A model generated the notes under the pieces. It saw nothing but the letters and a program-made list of their open reading frames with translations. It made no database searches and was not told the origin of the DNA. A program made the position numbers and the translations under genes. DNA of 64,000 nt from Rallus limicola (lineage: Eukaryota > Chordata > Aves > Gruiformes > Rallidae), in NCBI GenBank assembly GCA_022605955.1, contig JAKCOZ010000331.1:1-64000 (forward strand). Direction: 5' to 3'. Below are positions 1 to 10,899 of the stretch, one piece after another. The stretch's first letter is position 1; each line of letters starts with the position of its first letter.

Positions 1-2382
1 GTTTTGAACTGCAGTCTGCTAGGGCCGAGAAAAGCACCGTAGGAGCTTCCAGGCATGTTCCCTCTTTCCAGGCAAAGGAAAAGGCTGAGAGCCAAAGTGA
101 CAGGGTCTGCTTGTGTGTCCTGTTAGGAGTTTTCAGACAAGCTATGCCTTTCATGCCTAGCTTCTTTACTTTGGGAGTTATTGCTGGACGTTTAGCATGT
201 TTTGAACTGCAGTCTGCTAGGGCCGAGAAAAGCACCGTAGGAGCTTCCAGGCATGTTCCCTCTTTCCAGGCAAAGGAAAAGGCTGAGAGCCAAAGTGACA
301 GGGTCTGCTTGTGTGTCCTGTTAGGAGGTTTCAGACAAGCTATGCCTTTCAGTCCTAGCTTCTTTACTTTGGGAGTTATTGCTGGACGTTTAGCATGTTT
401 TGAACTGCAGTCTGCAAGGGCCGAGAAAAGCACCGTAGGAGGTTCCAGGCATGTTCCCTCTTTCCAGGCAAAGGAAAAGGCTGAGAGCCAAAGTGACAGG
501 GGTCTGCTTGTGTGTCCTGTTAGGAGGTTTCAGACAAGCTATGCCTTTCAGTCCTAGCTTCTTTACTTTGGGAGTTATTGCTGGACGTTTAGCATGTTTT
601 GAACTGCAGTCTGCTAGGGCCGAGAAAAGCACCGTAGGAGGTTCCAGGCATGTTCCCTCTTTCCAGGCAAAGGAAAAGGCTGAGAGCCAAAGTGACAGGG
701 TCTGCTTGTGTGTCCTGTTAGGAGGTTTCAGACAAGCTATGCCTTTCAGTCCCTAGCTTCTTTACTTTGGGAGTTATTGCTGGACGTTTAGCATGTTTTG
801 AACTGCAGTCTGCTAGGGCCGAGAAAAGCACCGTAGGAGCTTCCAGGCATGTTCCCTCTTTCCAGGCAAAGGAAAAAGGCTGAGAGCCAAAGTGACAGGG
901 TCTGCTTGTGTGTCCTGTTAGGAGGTTTCAGACAAGCTATGCCTTTCATGCCTAGCTTCTTTACTTTGGGAGTTATTGCTGGACGTTTAGCTTGTTTTGA
1001 ACTGCAGTCTGCTAGGGCCGAGAAAAGCACCGTAGGAGGTTCCAGGCATGTTCCCTCTTTCCAGGCAAAGGAAAAGGCTGAGAGCCAAAGTGACAGGGTC
1101 TGCTTGTGTGTCCTGTTAGGAGGTTTCAGACAAGCTATGCCTTTCAGTCCTAGCTTCTTTACTTTGGGAGTTTATTGCTGGACGTTTAGCATGTTTTGAA
1201 CTGCAGTCTGCTAGGGCCGAGAAAAGCACCGTAGGAGCTTCCAGGCATGTTCCCTCTTTCCAGGCAAAGGAAAAGGCTGAGAGCCAAAGTGACAGGGTCT
1301 GCTTGTGTGTCCTGTTAGGAGGTTTTCAGACAAGCTATGCCTTTCAGTCCTAGCTTCTTTACTTTGGGAGTTATTGCTGGACGTTTAGCATGTTTTGAAC
1401 TGCAGTCTGCTAGGGCCGAGAAAAGCACCGTAGGAGGTTCCAGGCATGTTCCCTCTTTCCAGGCAAAGGAAAAGGCTGAGAGCCAAAGTGACAGGGTCTG
1501 CTTGTGTGTCCTGTTAGGAGGTTTCAGACAAGCTATGCCTTTCAGTCCTAGCTTCTTTACTTTGGGAGTTATTGCTGGACGTTTAGCATGTTTTGAACTG
1601 CAGTCTGCTAGGGCCGAGAAAAGCACCGTAGGAGCTTCCAGGCATGTTCCCTCTTTCCAGGCAAAGGAAAAGGCTGAGAGCCAAAGTGACAGGGTCTGCT
1701 TGTGTGTCCTGTTAGGAGGTTTCAGACAAGCTATGCCTTTCATGCCTAGCTTCTTTACTTTGGGAGTTATTGCTGGACGTTTAGCATGTTTTGAACTGCA
1801 GTCTGCTAGGGCCGAGAAAAGCACCGTAGGAGCTTCCAGGCATGTTCCCTCTTTCCAGGCAAAGGAAAAGGCTGAGAGCCAAAGTGACAGGGTCTGCTTG
1901 TGTGTCCTGTTAGGAGGTTTCAGACAAGCTATGCCTTTCAGTCCTAGCTTCTTTACTTTGGGAGTTATTGCTGGACGTTTAGCATGTTTTGAACTGCAGT
2001 CTGCAAGGGCCGAGAAAAGCACCGTAGGAGGTTCCAGGCATGTTCCCTCTTTCCAGGCAAAGGAAAAGGCTGGAGAGCCAAAGTGACAGGGTCTGCTTGT
2101 GTGTCCTGTTAGGAGGTTTCAGACAAGCTATGCCTTTCAGTCCTAGCTTCTTTACTTTGGGAGTTATTGCTGGACGTTTAGCATGTTTTGAACTGCAGTC
2201 TGCTAGGGCCGAGAAAAGCACCGTAGGAGGTTCCAGGCATGTTCCCTCTTTCCAGGCAAAGGAAAAGGCTGAGAGCCAAAGTGACAGGGTCTGCTTGTGT
2301 GTCCTGTTAGGAGGTTTCAGACAAGCTATGCCTTTCAGTCCTAGCTTCTTTACTTTGGGAGTTATTGCTGGACGTTTAGCAT
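1..2382 (+). repeat. 8-monomer periodicity at the left end of the window
   Basis: The rare variant gcaagg (position 20 T to A) occurs at 416 and again at 2005, which is eight monomers later plus the five single-base insertions in between. The four monomers from base 1 (types C46/catgcc, C46/cagtcc, G46/cagtcc with gcaagg, G46/cagtcc) match in order the four from 1590. The following monomers no longer match type for type, so this is a partial or decayed duplication. Confidence 0.6.
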
Positions 2383-2863
2383 GTTTTGAACTGCAGTCTG
2401 CTAGGGGCCGAGAAAAGCACCGTAGGAGCTTCCAGGCATGTTCCCTCTTTCCAGGCAAAGGAAAAGGCTGAGAGCCAAAGTGACAGGGTCTGCTTGTGTG
2501 TCCTGTTAGGAGGTTTCAGACAAGCTATGCCTTTCAGTCCTAGCTTCTTTACTTTGGGAGTTATTGCTGGACGTTTAGCATGTTTTGAACTGCAGTCTGC
2601 TAGGGCCGAGAAAAGCACCGTAGGAGGTTCCAGGCATGTTCCCTCTTTCCAGGCAAAGGAAAAGGCTGAGAGCCAAAGTGACAGGGTCTGCTTGTGTGTC
2701 CTGTTAGGAGGTTTCAGACAAGCTATGCCTTTCATGCCTAGCTTCTTTACTTTGGGAGTTATTGCTGGACGTTTAGCATGTTTTGAACTGCAGTCTGCTA
2801 GGGCCGAGGAAAAGCACCGTAGGAGCTTCCAGGCATGTTCCCTCTTTCCAGGCAAAGGAAAAA
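499..2863 (+). other. Cluster of nine single-base insertions in 2.4 kb
   Basis: Compared with the 198-bp unit, each of these adds one base: G at 499-502, C at 751-753, A at 873-877, T at 1171-1173, T at 1323-1326, G at 2072-2073, G at 2404-2407, G at 2808-2809 and A at 2859-2863. All lengthen a homopolymer run or duplicate the adjacent base. The next 27 kb has none. They break every reading frame here. They may be real decay near an array edge, or uncorrected read errors near an assembly end; the sequence alone cannot separate these. Confidence 0.9.
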
Positions 2864-3036
2864 GGCTGAGAGCCAAAGTGACAGGGTCTGCTTGTGTGTC
2901 CTGTTAGGAGGTTTCAGACAAGCTATGCCTTTCAGTCCTAGCTTCTTTACTTTGGGAGTTATTGCTGGACGTTTAGCATGTTTTGAACTGCAGTCTGCTA
3001 GGGCCGAGAAAAGCACCGTAGGAGCTTCCAGGCATG

Positions 3037-3050
3037 TTCCCTCTTTCCAG
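3037..3050 (+). other. Pyrimidine tract plus AG, resembling a 3' splice site (one per monomer)
   Basis: Twelve consecutive pyrimidines (3037-3048) are followed directly by ag and then g, which matches the general form of a spliceosomal acceptor. The motif is present in essentially every monomer. Nothing shows it is used. It could only matter if the array is transcribed through a unique exon outside the window. Confidence 0.35.
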
Positions 3051-3061
3051 GCAAAGGAAAA

Positions 3062-3072
3062 GGCTGAGAGCC
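3062..3072. other. Short inverted repeat ggct-gag-agcc (one per monomer)
   Basis: A perfect 4-bp stem with a 3-base loop occurs at monomer positions 83-93. A second possible 5-bp stem is tttcc (65-69) with ggaaa (77-81) across a 7-base loop. Both are short. Weak dyads of this sort are known in several centromeric satellites, but no function can be claimed from sequence. Confidence 0.4.
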
Positions 3073-3771
3073 AAAGTGACAGGGTCTGCTTGTGTGTCCT
3101 GTTAGGAGGTTTCAGACAAGCTATGCCTTTCAGTCCTAGCTTCTTTACTTTGGGAGTTATTGCTGGACGTTTAGCATGTTTTGAACTGCAGTCTGCTAGG
3201 GCCGAGAAAAGCACCGTAGGAGGTTCCAGGCATGTTCCCTCTTTCCAGGCAAAGGAAAAGGCTGAGAGCCAAAGTGACAGGGTCTGCTTGTGTGTCCTGT
3301 TAGGAGGTTTCAGACAAGCTATGCCTTTCAGTCCTAGCTTCTTTACCTTGGGAGTTATTGCTGGACGTTTAGCATGTTTTGAACTGCAGTCTGCTAGGGC
3401 CGAGAAAAGCACCGTAGGAGGTTCCAGGCATGTTCCCTCTTTCCAGGCAAAGGAAAAGGCTGAGAGCCAAAGTGACAGGGTCTGCTTGTGTGTCCTGTTA
3501 GGAGGTTTCAGACAAGCTATGCCTTTCAGTCCTAGCTTCTTTACTTTGGGAGTTATTGCTGGACGTTTAGCATGTTTTGAACTGCAGTCTGCTAGGGCCG
3601 AGAAAAGCACCGTAGGAGCTTCCAGGCATGTTCCCTCTTTCCAGGCAAAGGAAAAGGCTGAGAGCCAAAGTGACAGGGTCTGCTTGTGTGTCCTGTTAGG
3701 AGGTTTCAGACAAGCTATGCCTTTCAGTCCTAGCTTCTTTACTTTGGGAGTTATTGCTGGACGTTTAGCAT

Positions 3772-4959
3772 GTTTTGAACTGCAGTCTGCTAGGGCCGAG
3801 AAAAGCACCGTAGGAGCTTCCAGGCATGTTCCCTCTTTCCAGGCAAAGGAAAAGGCTGAGAGCCAAAGTGACAGGGTCTGCTTGTGTGTCCTGTTAGGAG
3901 GTTTCAGACAAGCTTTGCCTTTCAGTCCTAGCTTCTTTACTTTGGGAGTTATTGCTGGACATTTAGCATGTTTTGAACTGCAGTCTGCTAGGGCCGAGAA
4001 AAGCACCGTAGGAGCTTCCAGGCATGTTCCCTCTTTCCAGGCAAAGGAAAAGGCTGAGAGCCAAAGTGACAGGGTCTGCTTGTGTGTCCTGTTAGGAGGT
4101 TTCAGACAAGCTATGCCTTTCATGCCTAGCTTCTTTACTTTGGGAGTTATTGCTGGACGTTTAGCATGTTTTGAACTGCAGTCTGCTAGGGCCGAGAAAA
4201 GCACCGTAGGAGGTTCCAGGCATGTTCCCTCTTTCCAGGCAAAGGAAAAGGCTGAGAGCCAAAGTGACAGGGTCTGCTTGTGTGTCCTGTTAGGAGGTTT
4301 CAGACAAGCTATGCCTTTCAGTCCTAGCTTCTTTACTTTGGGAGTTATTGCTGGACGTTTAGCATGTTTTGAACTGCAGTCTGCTAGGGCCGAGAAAAGC
4401 ACCGTAGGAGCTTCCAGGCATGTTCCCTCTTTCCAGGCAAAGGAAAAGGCTGAGAGCCAAAGTGACAGGGTCTGCTTGTGTGTCCTGTTAGGAGGTTTCA
4501 GACAAGCTTTGCCTTTCAGTCCTAGCTTCTTTACTTTGGGAGTTATTGCTGGACATTTAGCATGTTTTGAACTGCAGTCTGCTAGGGCCGAGAAAAGCAC
4601 CGTAGGAGCTTCCAGGCATGTTCCCTCTTTCCAGGCAAAGGAAAAGGCTGAGAGCCAAAGTGACAGGGTCTGCTTGTGTGTCCTGTTAGGAGGTTTCAGA
4701 CAAGCTATGCCTTTCATGCCTAGCTTCTTTACTTTGGGAGTTATTGCTGGACGTTTAGCATGTTTTGAACTGCAGTCTGCTAGGGCCGAGAAAAGCACCG
4801 TAGGAGGTTCCAGGCATGTTCCCTCTTTCCAGGCAAAGGAAAAGGCTGAGAGCCAAAGTGACAGGGTCTGCTTGTGTGTCCTGTTAGGAGGTTTCAGACA
4901 AGCTATGCCTTTCAGTCCTAGCTTCTTTACTTTGGGAGTTATTGCTGGACGTTTAGCAT
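3772..4959 (+). repeat. Tandem duplication of a 3-monomer unit (594 bp x 2)
   Basis: Copies are 3772-4365 and 4366-4959. Each runs C46 with ctttgcc and gacattt, then C46 with catgcc, then G46 with cagtcc. The paired rare variants at 3915/3961 recur at 4509/4555, exactly 594 bases apart. The ctttgcc change (position 144 A to T) also creates a HindIII site, aagctt. Confidence 0.85.
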
Positions 4960-6543
4960 GTTTTGAACTGCAGTCTGCTAGGGCCGAGAAAAGCACCGTA
5001 GGAGGTTCCAGGCATGTTCCCTCTTTCCAGGCAAAGGAAAAGGCTGAGAGCCAAAGTGACAGGGTCTGCTTGTGTGTTCTGTTAGGAGGTTTCAGACAAG
5101 CTATGCCTTTCAGTCCTAGCTTCTTTACTTTGGGAGTTATTGCTGGACGTTTAGCATGTTTTGAACTGCAGTCTGCTAGGGCCGAGAAAAGCACCGTAGG
5201 AGGTTCCAGGCATGTTCCCTCTTTCCAGGCAAAGGAAAAGGCTGAGAGCCAAAGTGACAGGGTCTGCTTGTGTGTCCTGTTAGGAGGTTTCAGACAAGCT
5301 ATGCCTTTCAGTCCTAGCTTCTTTACTTTGGGAGTTATTGCTGGACGTTTAGCATGTTTTGAACTGCAGTCTGCTAGGGCCGAGAAAAGCACCGTAGGAG
5401 GTTCCAGGGATGTTCCCTCTTTCCAGGCAAAGGAAAAGGCTGAGAGCCAAAGTGACAGGGTCTGCTTGTGTGTCCTGTTAGGAGGTTTCAGACAAGCTAT
5501 GCCTTTCAGTCCTAGCTTCTTTACTTTGGGAGTTATTGCTGGACGTTTAGCATGTTTTGAACTGCAGTCTGCTAGGGCCGAGAAAAGCACCGTAGGAGCT
5601 TCCAGGCATGTTCCCTCTTTCCAGGCAAAGGAAAAGGCTGAGAGCCAAAGTGACAGGGTCTGCTTGTGTGTCCTGTTAGGAGGTTTCAGACAAGCTATGC
5701 CTTTCATGCCTAGCTTCTTTACTTTGGGAGTTATTGCTGGACGTTTAGCATGTTTTGAACTGCAGTCTGCTAGGGCCGAGAAAAGCACCGTAGGAGCTTC
5801 CAGGCATGTTCCCTCTTTCCAGGCAAAGGAAAAGGCTGAGAGCCAAAGTGACAGGGTCTGCTTGTGTGTTCTGTTAGGAGGTTTCAGACAAGCTATGCCT
5901 TTCAGTCCTAGCTTCTTTACTTTGGGAGTTATTGCTGGACGTTTAGCATGTTTTGAACTGCAGTCTGCTAGGGCCGAGAAAAGCACCGTAGGAGGTTCCA
6001 GGCATGTTCCCTCTTTCCAGGCAAAGGAAAAGGCTGAGAGCCAAAGTGACAGGGTCTGCTTGTGTGTCCTGTTAGGAGGTTTCAGACAAGCTATGCCTTT
6101 CAGTCCTAGCTTCTTTACTTTGGGAGTTATTGCTGGACGTTTAGCATGTTTTGAACTGCAGTCTGCTAGGGCCGAGAAAAGCACCGTAGGAGGTTCCAGG
6201 GATGTTCCCTCTTTCCAGGCAAAGGAAAAGGCTGAGAGCCAAAGTGACAGGGTCTGCTTGTGTGTCCTGTTAGGAGGTTTCAGACAAGCTATGCCTTTCA
6301 GTCCTAGCTTCTTTACTTTGGGAGTTATTGCTGGACGTTTAGCATGTTTTGAACTGCAGTCTGCTAGGGCCGAGAAAAGCACCGTAGGAGCTTCCAGGCA
6401 TGTTCCCTCTTTCCAGGCAAAGGAAAAGGCTGAGAGCCAAAGTGACAGGGTCTGCTTGTGTGTCCTGTTAGGAGGTTTCAGACAAGCTATGCCTTTCATG
6501 CCTAGCTTCTTTACTTTGGGAGTTATTGCTGGACGTTTAGCAT
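4960..6543 (+). repeat. Tandem duplication of a 4-monomer unit (792 bp x 2)
   Basis: Copies are 4960-5751 and 5752-6543. Two independent rare variants are shared at a spacing of 792: tgtgttct at 5078 and 5870 (position 119 C to T), and cagggatg at 5409 and 6201 (position 54 C to G). The monomer type order matches except that the first monomer carries G46 in copy one and C46 in copy two. Confidence 0.85.
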
Positions 6544-6939
6544 GTTTTGAACTGCAGTCTGCTAGGGCCGAGAAAAGCACCGTAGGAGCTTCCAGGCATG
6601 TTCCCTCTTTCCAGGCAAAGGAAAAGGCTGAGAGCCAAAGTGACAGGGTCTGCTTGTGTGTCCTGTTAGGAGGTTTCAGACAAGCTATGCCTTTCAGTCC
6701 TAGTTTCTTTACTTTGGGAGTTATTGCTGGACGTTTAGCATGTTTTGAACTGCAGTCTGCAAGGGCCGAGAAAAGCACCGTAGGAGCTTCCAGGCATGTT
6801 CCCTCTTTCCAGGCAAAGGAAAAGGCTGAGAGTCAAAGTGACAGGGTCTGCTTGTGTGTCCTGTTAGGAGGTTTCAGACAAGCTATGCCTTTCAGGCCTA
6901 GCTTCTTTACTTTGGGAGTTATTGCTGGACGTTTAGCAT
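6544..6939 (+). repeat. Two-monomer haplotype shared with 8128-8523
   Basis: The pair of rare variants tagtttc (6704, position 161 C to T) and gcaagg (6761, position 20 T to A) recurs at 8288 and 8345, 1,584 bases (eight monomers) later. Monomers further right do not match at this spacing, so only a short block is shared, as expected from gene conversion or an eroded 8-mer. The change at 6833 (gagtcaaag) is private and puts a stop in the minus-strand open frame. Confidence 0.65.
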
Positions 6940-9711
6940 GTTTTGAACTGCAGTCTGCTAGGGCCGAGAAAATCACCGTAGGAGCTTCCAGGCATGTTCC
7001 CTCTTTCCAGGCAAAGGAAAAGGCTGAGAGCCAAAGTGACAGGGTCTGCTTGTGTGTCCTGTTAGGAGGTTTCAGACAAGCTATGCCTTTCAGTCCTAGC
7101 TTCTTTACTTTGGGAGTTATTGCTGGACGTTTAGCATGTTTTGAACTGCAGTCTGCTAGGGCCGAGAAAAGCACCGTAGGAGCTTCCAGGCATGTTCCCT
7201 CTTTCCAGGCAAAGGAAAAGGCTGAGAGCCAAAGTGACAGGGTCTGCTTGTGTGTCCTGTTAGGAGGTTTCAGACAAGCTATGCCTTTCAGTCCTAGCTT
7301 CTTTACTTTGGGAGTTATTGCTGGACGTTTAGCATGTTTTGAACTGCAGTCTGCTAGGGCCGAGAAAAGCACCGTAGGAGGTTCCAGGCATGTTCCCTCT
7401 TTCCAGGCAAAGGAAAAGGCTGAGAGCCAAAGTGACAGGGTCTGCTTGTGTGTCCTGTTAGGAGGTTTCAGACAAGCTATGCCTTTCAGTCCTAGCTTCT
7501 TTACTTTGGGAGTTATTGCTGGACGTTTAGCATGTTTTGAACTGCAGTCTGCTAGGGCCGAGAAAAGCACCGTAGGAGCTTCCAGGCATGTTCCCTCTTT
7601 CCAGGCAAAGGAAAAGGCTGAGAGCCAAAGTGACAGGGTCTGCTTGTGTGTCCTGTTAGGAGGTTTCAGACAAGCTATGCCTTTCAGTCCTAGCTTCTTT
7701 ACTTTGGGAGTTATTGCTGGACGTTTAGCATGTTTTGAACTGCAGTCTGCTAGGGCCGAGAAAAGCACCGTAGGAGGTTCCAGGCATGTTCCCTCTTTCC
7801 AGGCAAAGGAAAAGGCTGAGAGCCAAAGTGACAGGGTCTGCTTGTGTGTCCTGTTAGGAGGTTTCAGACAAGCTATGCCTTTCAGTCCTAGCTTCTTTAC
7901 TTTGGGAGTTATTGCTGGACGTTTAGCATGTTTTGAACTGCAGTCTTCTAGGGCCGAGAAAAGCACCGTAGTAGCTTCCAGGCATGTTCCCTCTTTCCAG
8001 GCAAAGGAAAAGGCTGAGAGCCAAAGTGACAGGGTCTGCTTGTGTGTCCTGTTAGGAGGTTTCAGACAAGCTATGCCTTTCAGTCCTAGCTTCTTTACTT
8101 TGGGAGTTATTGCTGGACGTTTAGCATGTTTTGAACTGCAGTCTGCTAGGGCCGAGAAAAGCACCGTAGGAGCTTCCAGGCATGTTCCCTCTTTCCAGGC
8201 AAAGGAAAAGGCTGAGAGCCAAAGTGACAGGGTCTGCTTGTGTGTCCTGTTAGGAGGTTTCAGACAAGCTATGCCTTTCAGTCCTAGTTTCTTTACTTTG
8301 GGAGTTATTGCTGGACGTTTAGCATGTTTTGAACTGCAGTCTGCAAGGGCCGAGAAAAGCACCGTAGGAGCTTCCAGGCATGTTCCCTCTTTCCAGGCAA
8401 AGGAAAAGGCTGAGAGCCAAAGTGACAGGGTCTGCTTGTGTGTCCTGTTAGGAGGTTTCAGACAAGCTATGCCTTTCAGTCCTAGCTTCTTTACTTTGGG
8501 AGTTATTGCTGGACGTTTAGCATGTTTTGAACTGCAGTCTGCTAGGGCCGAGAAAAGCACCGTAGGAGGTTCCAGGCATGTTCCCTCTTTCCAGGCAAAG
8601 GAAAAGGCTGAGAGCCAAAGTGACAGGGTCTGCTTGTGTGTCCTGTTAGGAGGTTTCAGACAAGCTATGCCTTTCAGTCCTAGCTTCTTTACTTTGGGAG
8701 TTATTGCTGGACGTTTAGCATGTTTTGAACTGCAGTCTGCTAGGGCCGAGAAAAGCACCGTAGGAGCTTCCAGGCATGTTCCCTCTTTCCAGGCAAAGGA
8801 AAAGGCTGAGAGCCAAAGTGACAGGGTCTGCTTGTGTGTCCTGTTAGGAGGTTTCAGACAAGCTATGCCTTTCAGTCCTAGCTTCTTTACTTTGGGAGTT
8901 ATTGCTGGACGTTTAGCATGTTTTGAACTGCAGTCTGCTAGGGCCGAGAAAAGCACCGTAGGAGCTTCCAGGCATGTTCCCTCTTTCCAGGCAAAGGAAA
9001 AAGCTGAGAGCCAAAGTGACAGGGTCTATTTGTGTGTCCTGTTAAGAGGTTTCAGACAAGCTATGCCTTTCAGGCCTAGCTTCTTTACTTTGGGAGTTAT
9101 TGCTGGACGTTTAGCATGTTTTGAACTGCAGTCTGCTAGGGCCGAGAAAAGCACCGTAGGAGGTTCCAGGCATGTTCCCTCTTTCCAGGCAAAGGAAAAG
9201 GCTGAGAGCCAAAGTGACAGGGTCTGCTTGTGTGTCCTGTTAGGAGGTTTCAGACAAGCTATGCCTTTCATGCCTAGCTTCTTTACTTTGGGAGTTATTG
9301 CTGGACGTTTAGCATGTTTTGAACTGCAGTCTGCTAGGGCCGAGAAAAGCACCGTAGGAGCTTCCAGGCATGTTCCCTCTTTCCAGGCAAAGGAAAAGGC
9401 TGAGAGCCAAAGTGACAGGGTCTGCTTGTGTGTCCTGTTAGGAGGTTTCAGACAAGCTATGCCTTTCAGTCCTAGCTTCTTTACTTTGGGAGTTATTGCT
9501 GGACGTTTAGCATGTTTTGAACTGCAGTCTGCTAGGGCCGAGAAAAGCACCGTAGGAGGTTCCAGGCATGTTCCCTCTTTCCAGGCAAAGGAAAAGGCTG
9601 AGAGCCAAAGTGACAGGGTCTGCTTGTGTGTCCTGTTAGGAGGTTTCAGACAAGCTATGCCTTTCAGTCCTAGCTTCTTTACTTTGGGAGTTATTGCTGG
9701 ACGTTTAGCAT

Positions 9712-10899
9712 GTTTTGAACTGCAGTCTGCTAGGGCCGAGAAAAGCACCGTAGGAGCTTCCAGGCATGTTCCCTCTTTCCAGGCAAAGGAAAAGGCTGAG
9801 AGCCAAAGTGACAGGGTCTGCTTGTGTGTCCTGTTAGGAGGTTTCAGACAAGCTATGCCTTTCAGTCCTAGCTTCTTTACTTTGGGAGTTATTGCTGGAC
9901 GTTTAGCATGTTTTGAACTGCAGTCTGCTAGGGCCGAGAAAAGCACCGTAGGAGCTTCCAGGCATGTTCCCTCTTTCCAGGCAAAGGAAAAGGCTGAGAG
10001 CCAAAGTGACAGGGTCTGCTTGTGTGTCCTGTTAGGAGGTTTCAGACAAGCTATGCCTTTCAGTCCTAGCTTCTTTACTTTGGGAGTTATTGCTGGACGT
10101 TTAGCATGTTTTGAACTGCAGTCTGCTAGGGCCGAGAAAAGCACCGTAGGAGCTTCCAGGCATGTTCCCTCTTTCCAGGCAAAGGAAAAGGCTGAGAGCC
10201 AAAGTGACAGGGTCTGCTTGTGTGTCCTGTTAGGAGGTTTCAGACAAGCTATGCCTTTCAGTCCTAGCTTCTTTACTTTGGGAGTTATTGCTGGACGTTT
10301 AGCATGTTTTGAACTGCAGTCTGCTAGGGCCGAGAAAAGCACCGTAGGAGCTTCCAGGCATGTTCCCTCTTTCCAGGCAAAGGAAAAGGCTGAGAGCCAA
10401 AGTGACAGGGTCTGCTTGTGTGTCCTGTTAGGAGGTTTCAGACAAGCTATGCCTTTCAGTCCTAGCTTCTTTACTTTGGGAGTTATTGCTGGACGTTTAG
10501 CATGTTTTGAACTGCAGTCTGCTAGGGCCGAGAAAAGCACCGTAGGAGCTTCCAGGCATGTTCCCTCTTTCCAGGCAAAGGAAAAGGCTGAGAGCCAAAG
10601 TGACAGGGTCTGCTTGTGTGTCCTGTTAGGAGGTTTCAGACAAGCTATGCCTTTCAGTCCTAGCTTCTTTACTTTGGGAGTTATTGCTGGACGTTTAGCA
10701 TGTTTTGAACTGCAGTCTGCTAGGGCCGAGAAAAGCACCGTAGGAGCTTCCAGGCATGTTCCCTCTTTCCAGGCAAAGGAAAAGGCTGAGAGCCAAAGTG
10801 ACAGGGTCTGCTTGTGTGTCCTGTTAGGAGGTTTCAGACAAGCTATGCCTTTCAGTCCTAGCTTCTTTACTTTGGGAGTTATTGCTGGACGTTTAGCAT
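9712..10899 (+). repeat. Run of six consecutive consensus-type monomers
   Basis: Monomers starting at 9712, 9910, 10108, 10306, 10504 and 10702 are all C46/cagtcc with no private change that I could see by eye. This suggests recent local amplification of a single monomer. A similar run lies at 30503-31690. The last two monomers of this run also form the start of the 9-mer unit annotated next. Confidence 0.7.

Larger units (their letters stand above)
3005..3169. other. The three CpG sites of the monomer (example copy)
   Basis: The CpGs lie at 3005-3006, 3017-3018 and 3168-3169 (monomer positions 26-27, 38-39 and 189-190). All three show recurrent transitions elsewhere in the array. C26 becomes T at 11123, 12905 and 26765. 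C38 becomes T at 14501, 17075, 18263, 18461, 20639, 21827, 22025, 22619, 33905 and 44597. G39 becomes A at 46776, 53904 and 60636. G190 becomes A at 3961, 4555, 22771 and 24949. This is the pattern expected from deamination of 5-methylcytosine; methylation itself is inferred. Confidence 0.8.
2980..3177 (+). repeat. Reference monomer of the satellite (consensus type, C46 / cagtcc)
   Basis: This copy is a clean 198-bp unit and is used here to place landmarks. It has ctgcag at monomer positions 9-14, ggcc at 23-26, the type-defining base C at 46 (aggagcttcc), the pyrimidine tract at 58-69, the inverted repeat ggct-gag-agcc at 83-93, tctgcttg at 107-114, tgttagg at 121-127, ctatgcc at 142-148, cagtcc at 152-157, agcttc at 159-164 and gacg at 187-190. 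Its length is exactly 66 triplets. The choice of start is arbitrary because the array is continuous. Confidence 0.95.

Noticed and set aside
2980..3177. tRNA-derived or other Pol III element, from the aggttccagg string of G46 monomers that faintly recalls a B box.
   Set aside because: The match is poor, it is absent from C46 monomers, and no suitably spaced A box, cloverleaf or terminal T run is present.
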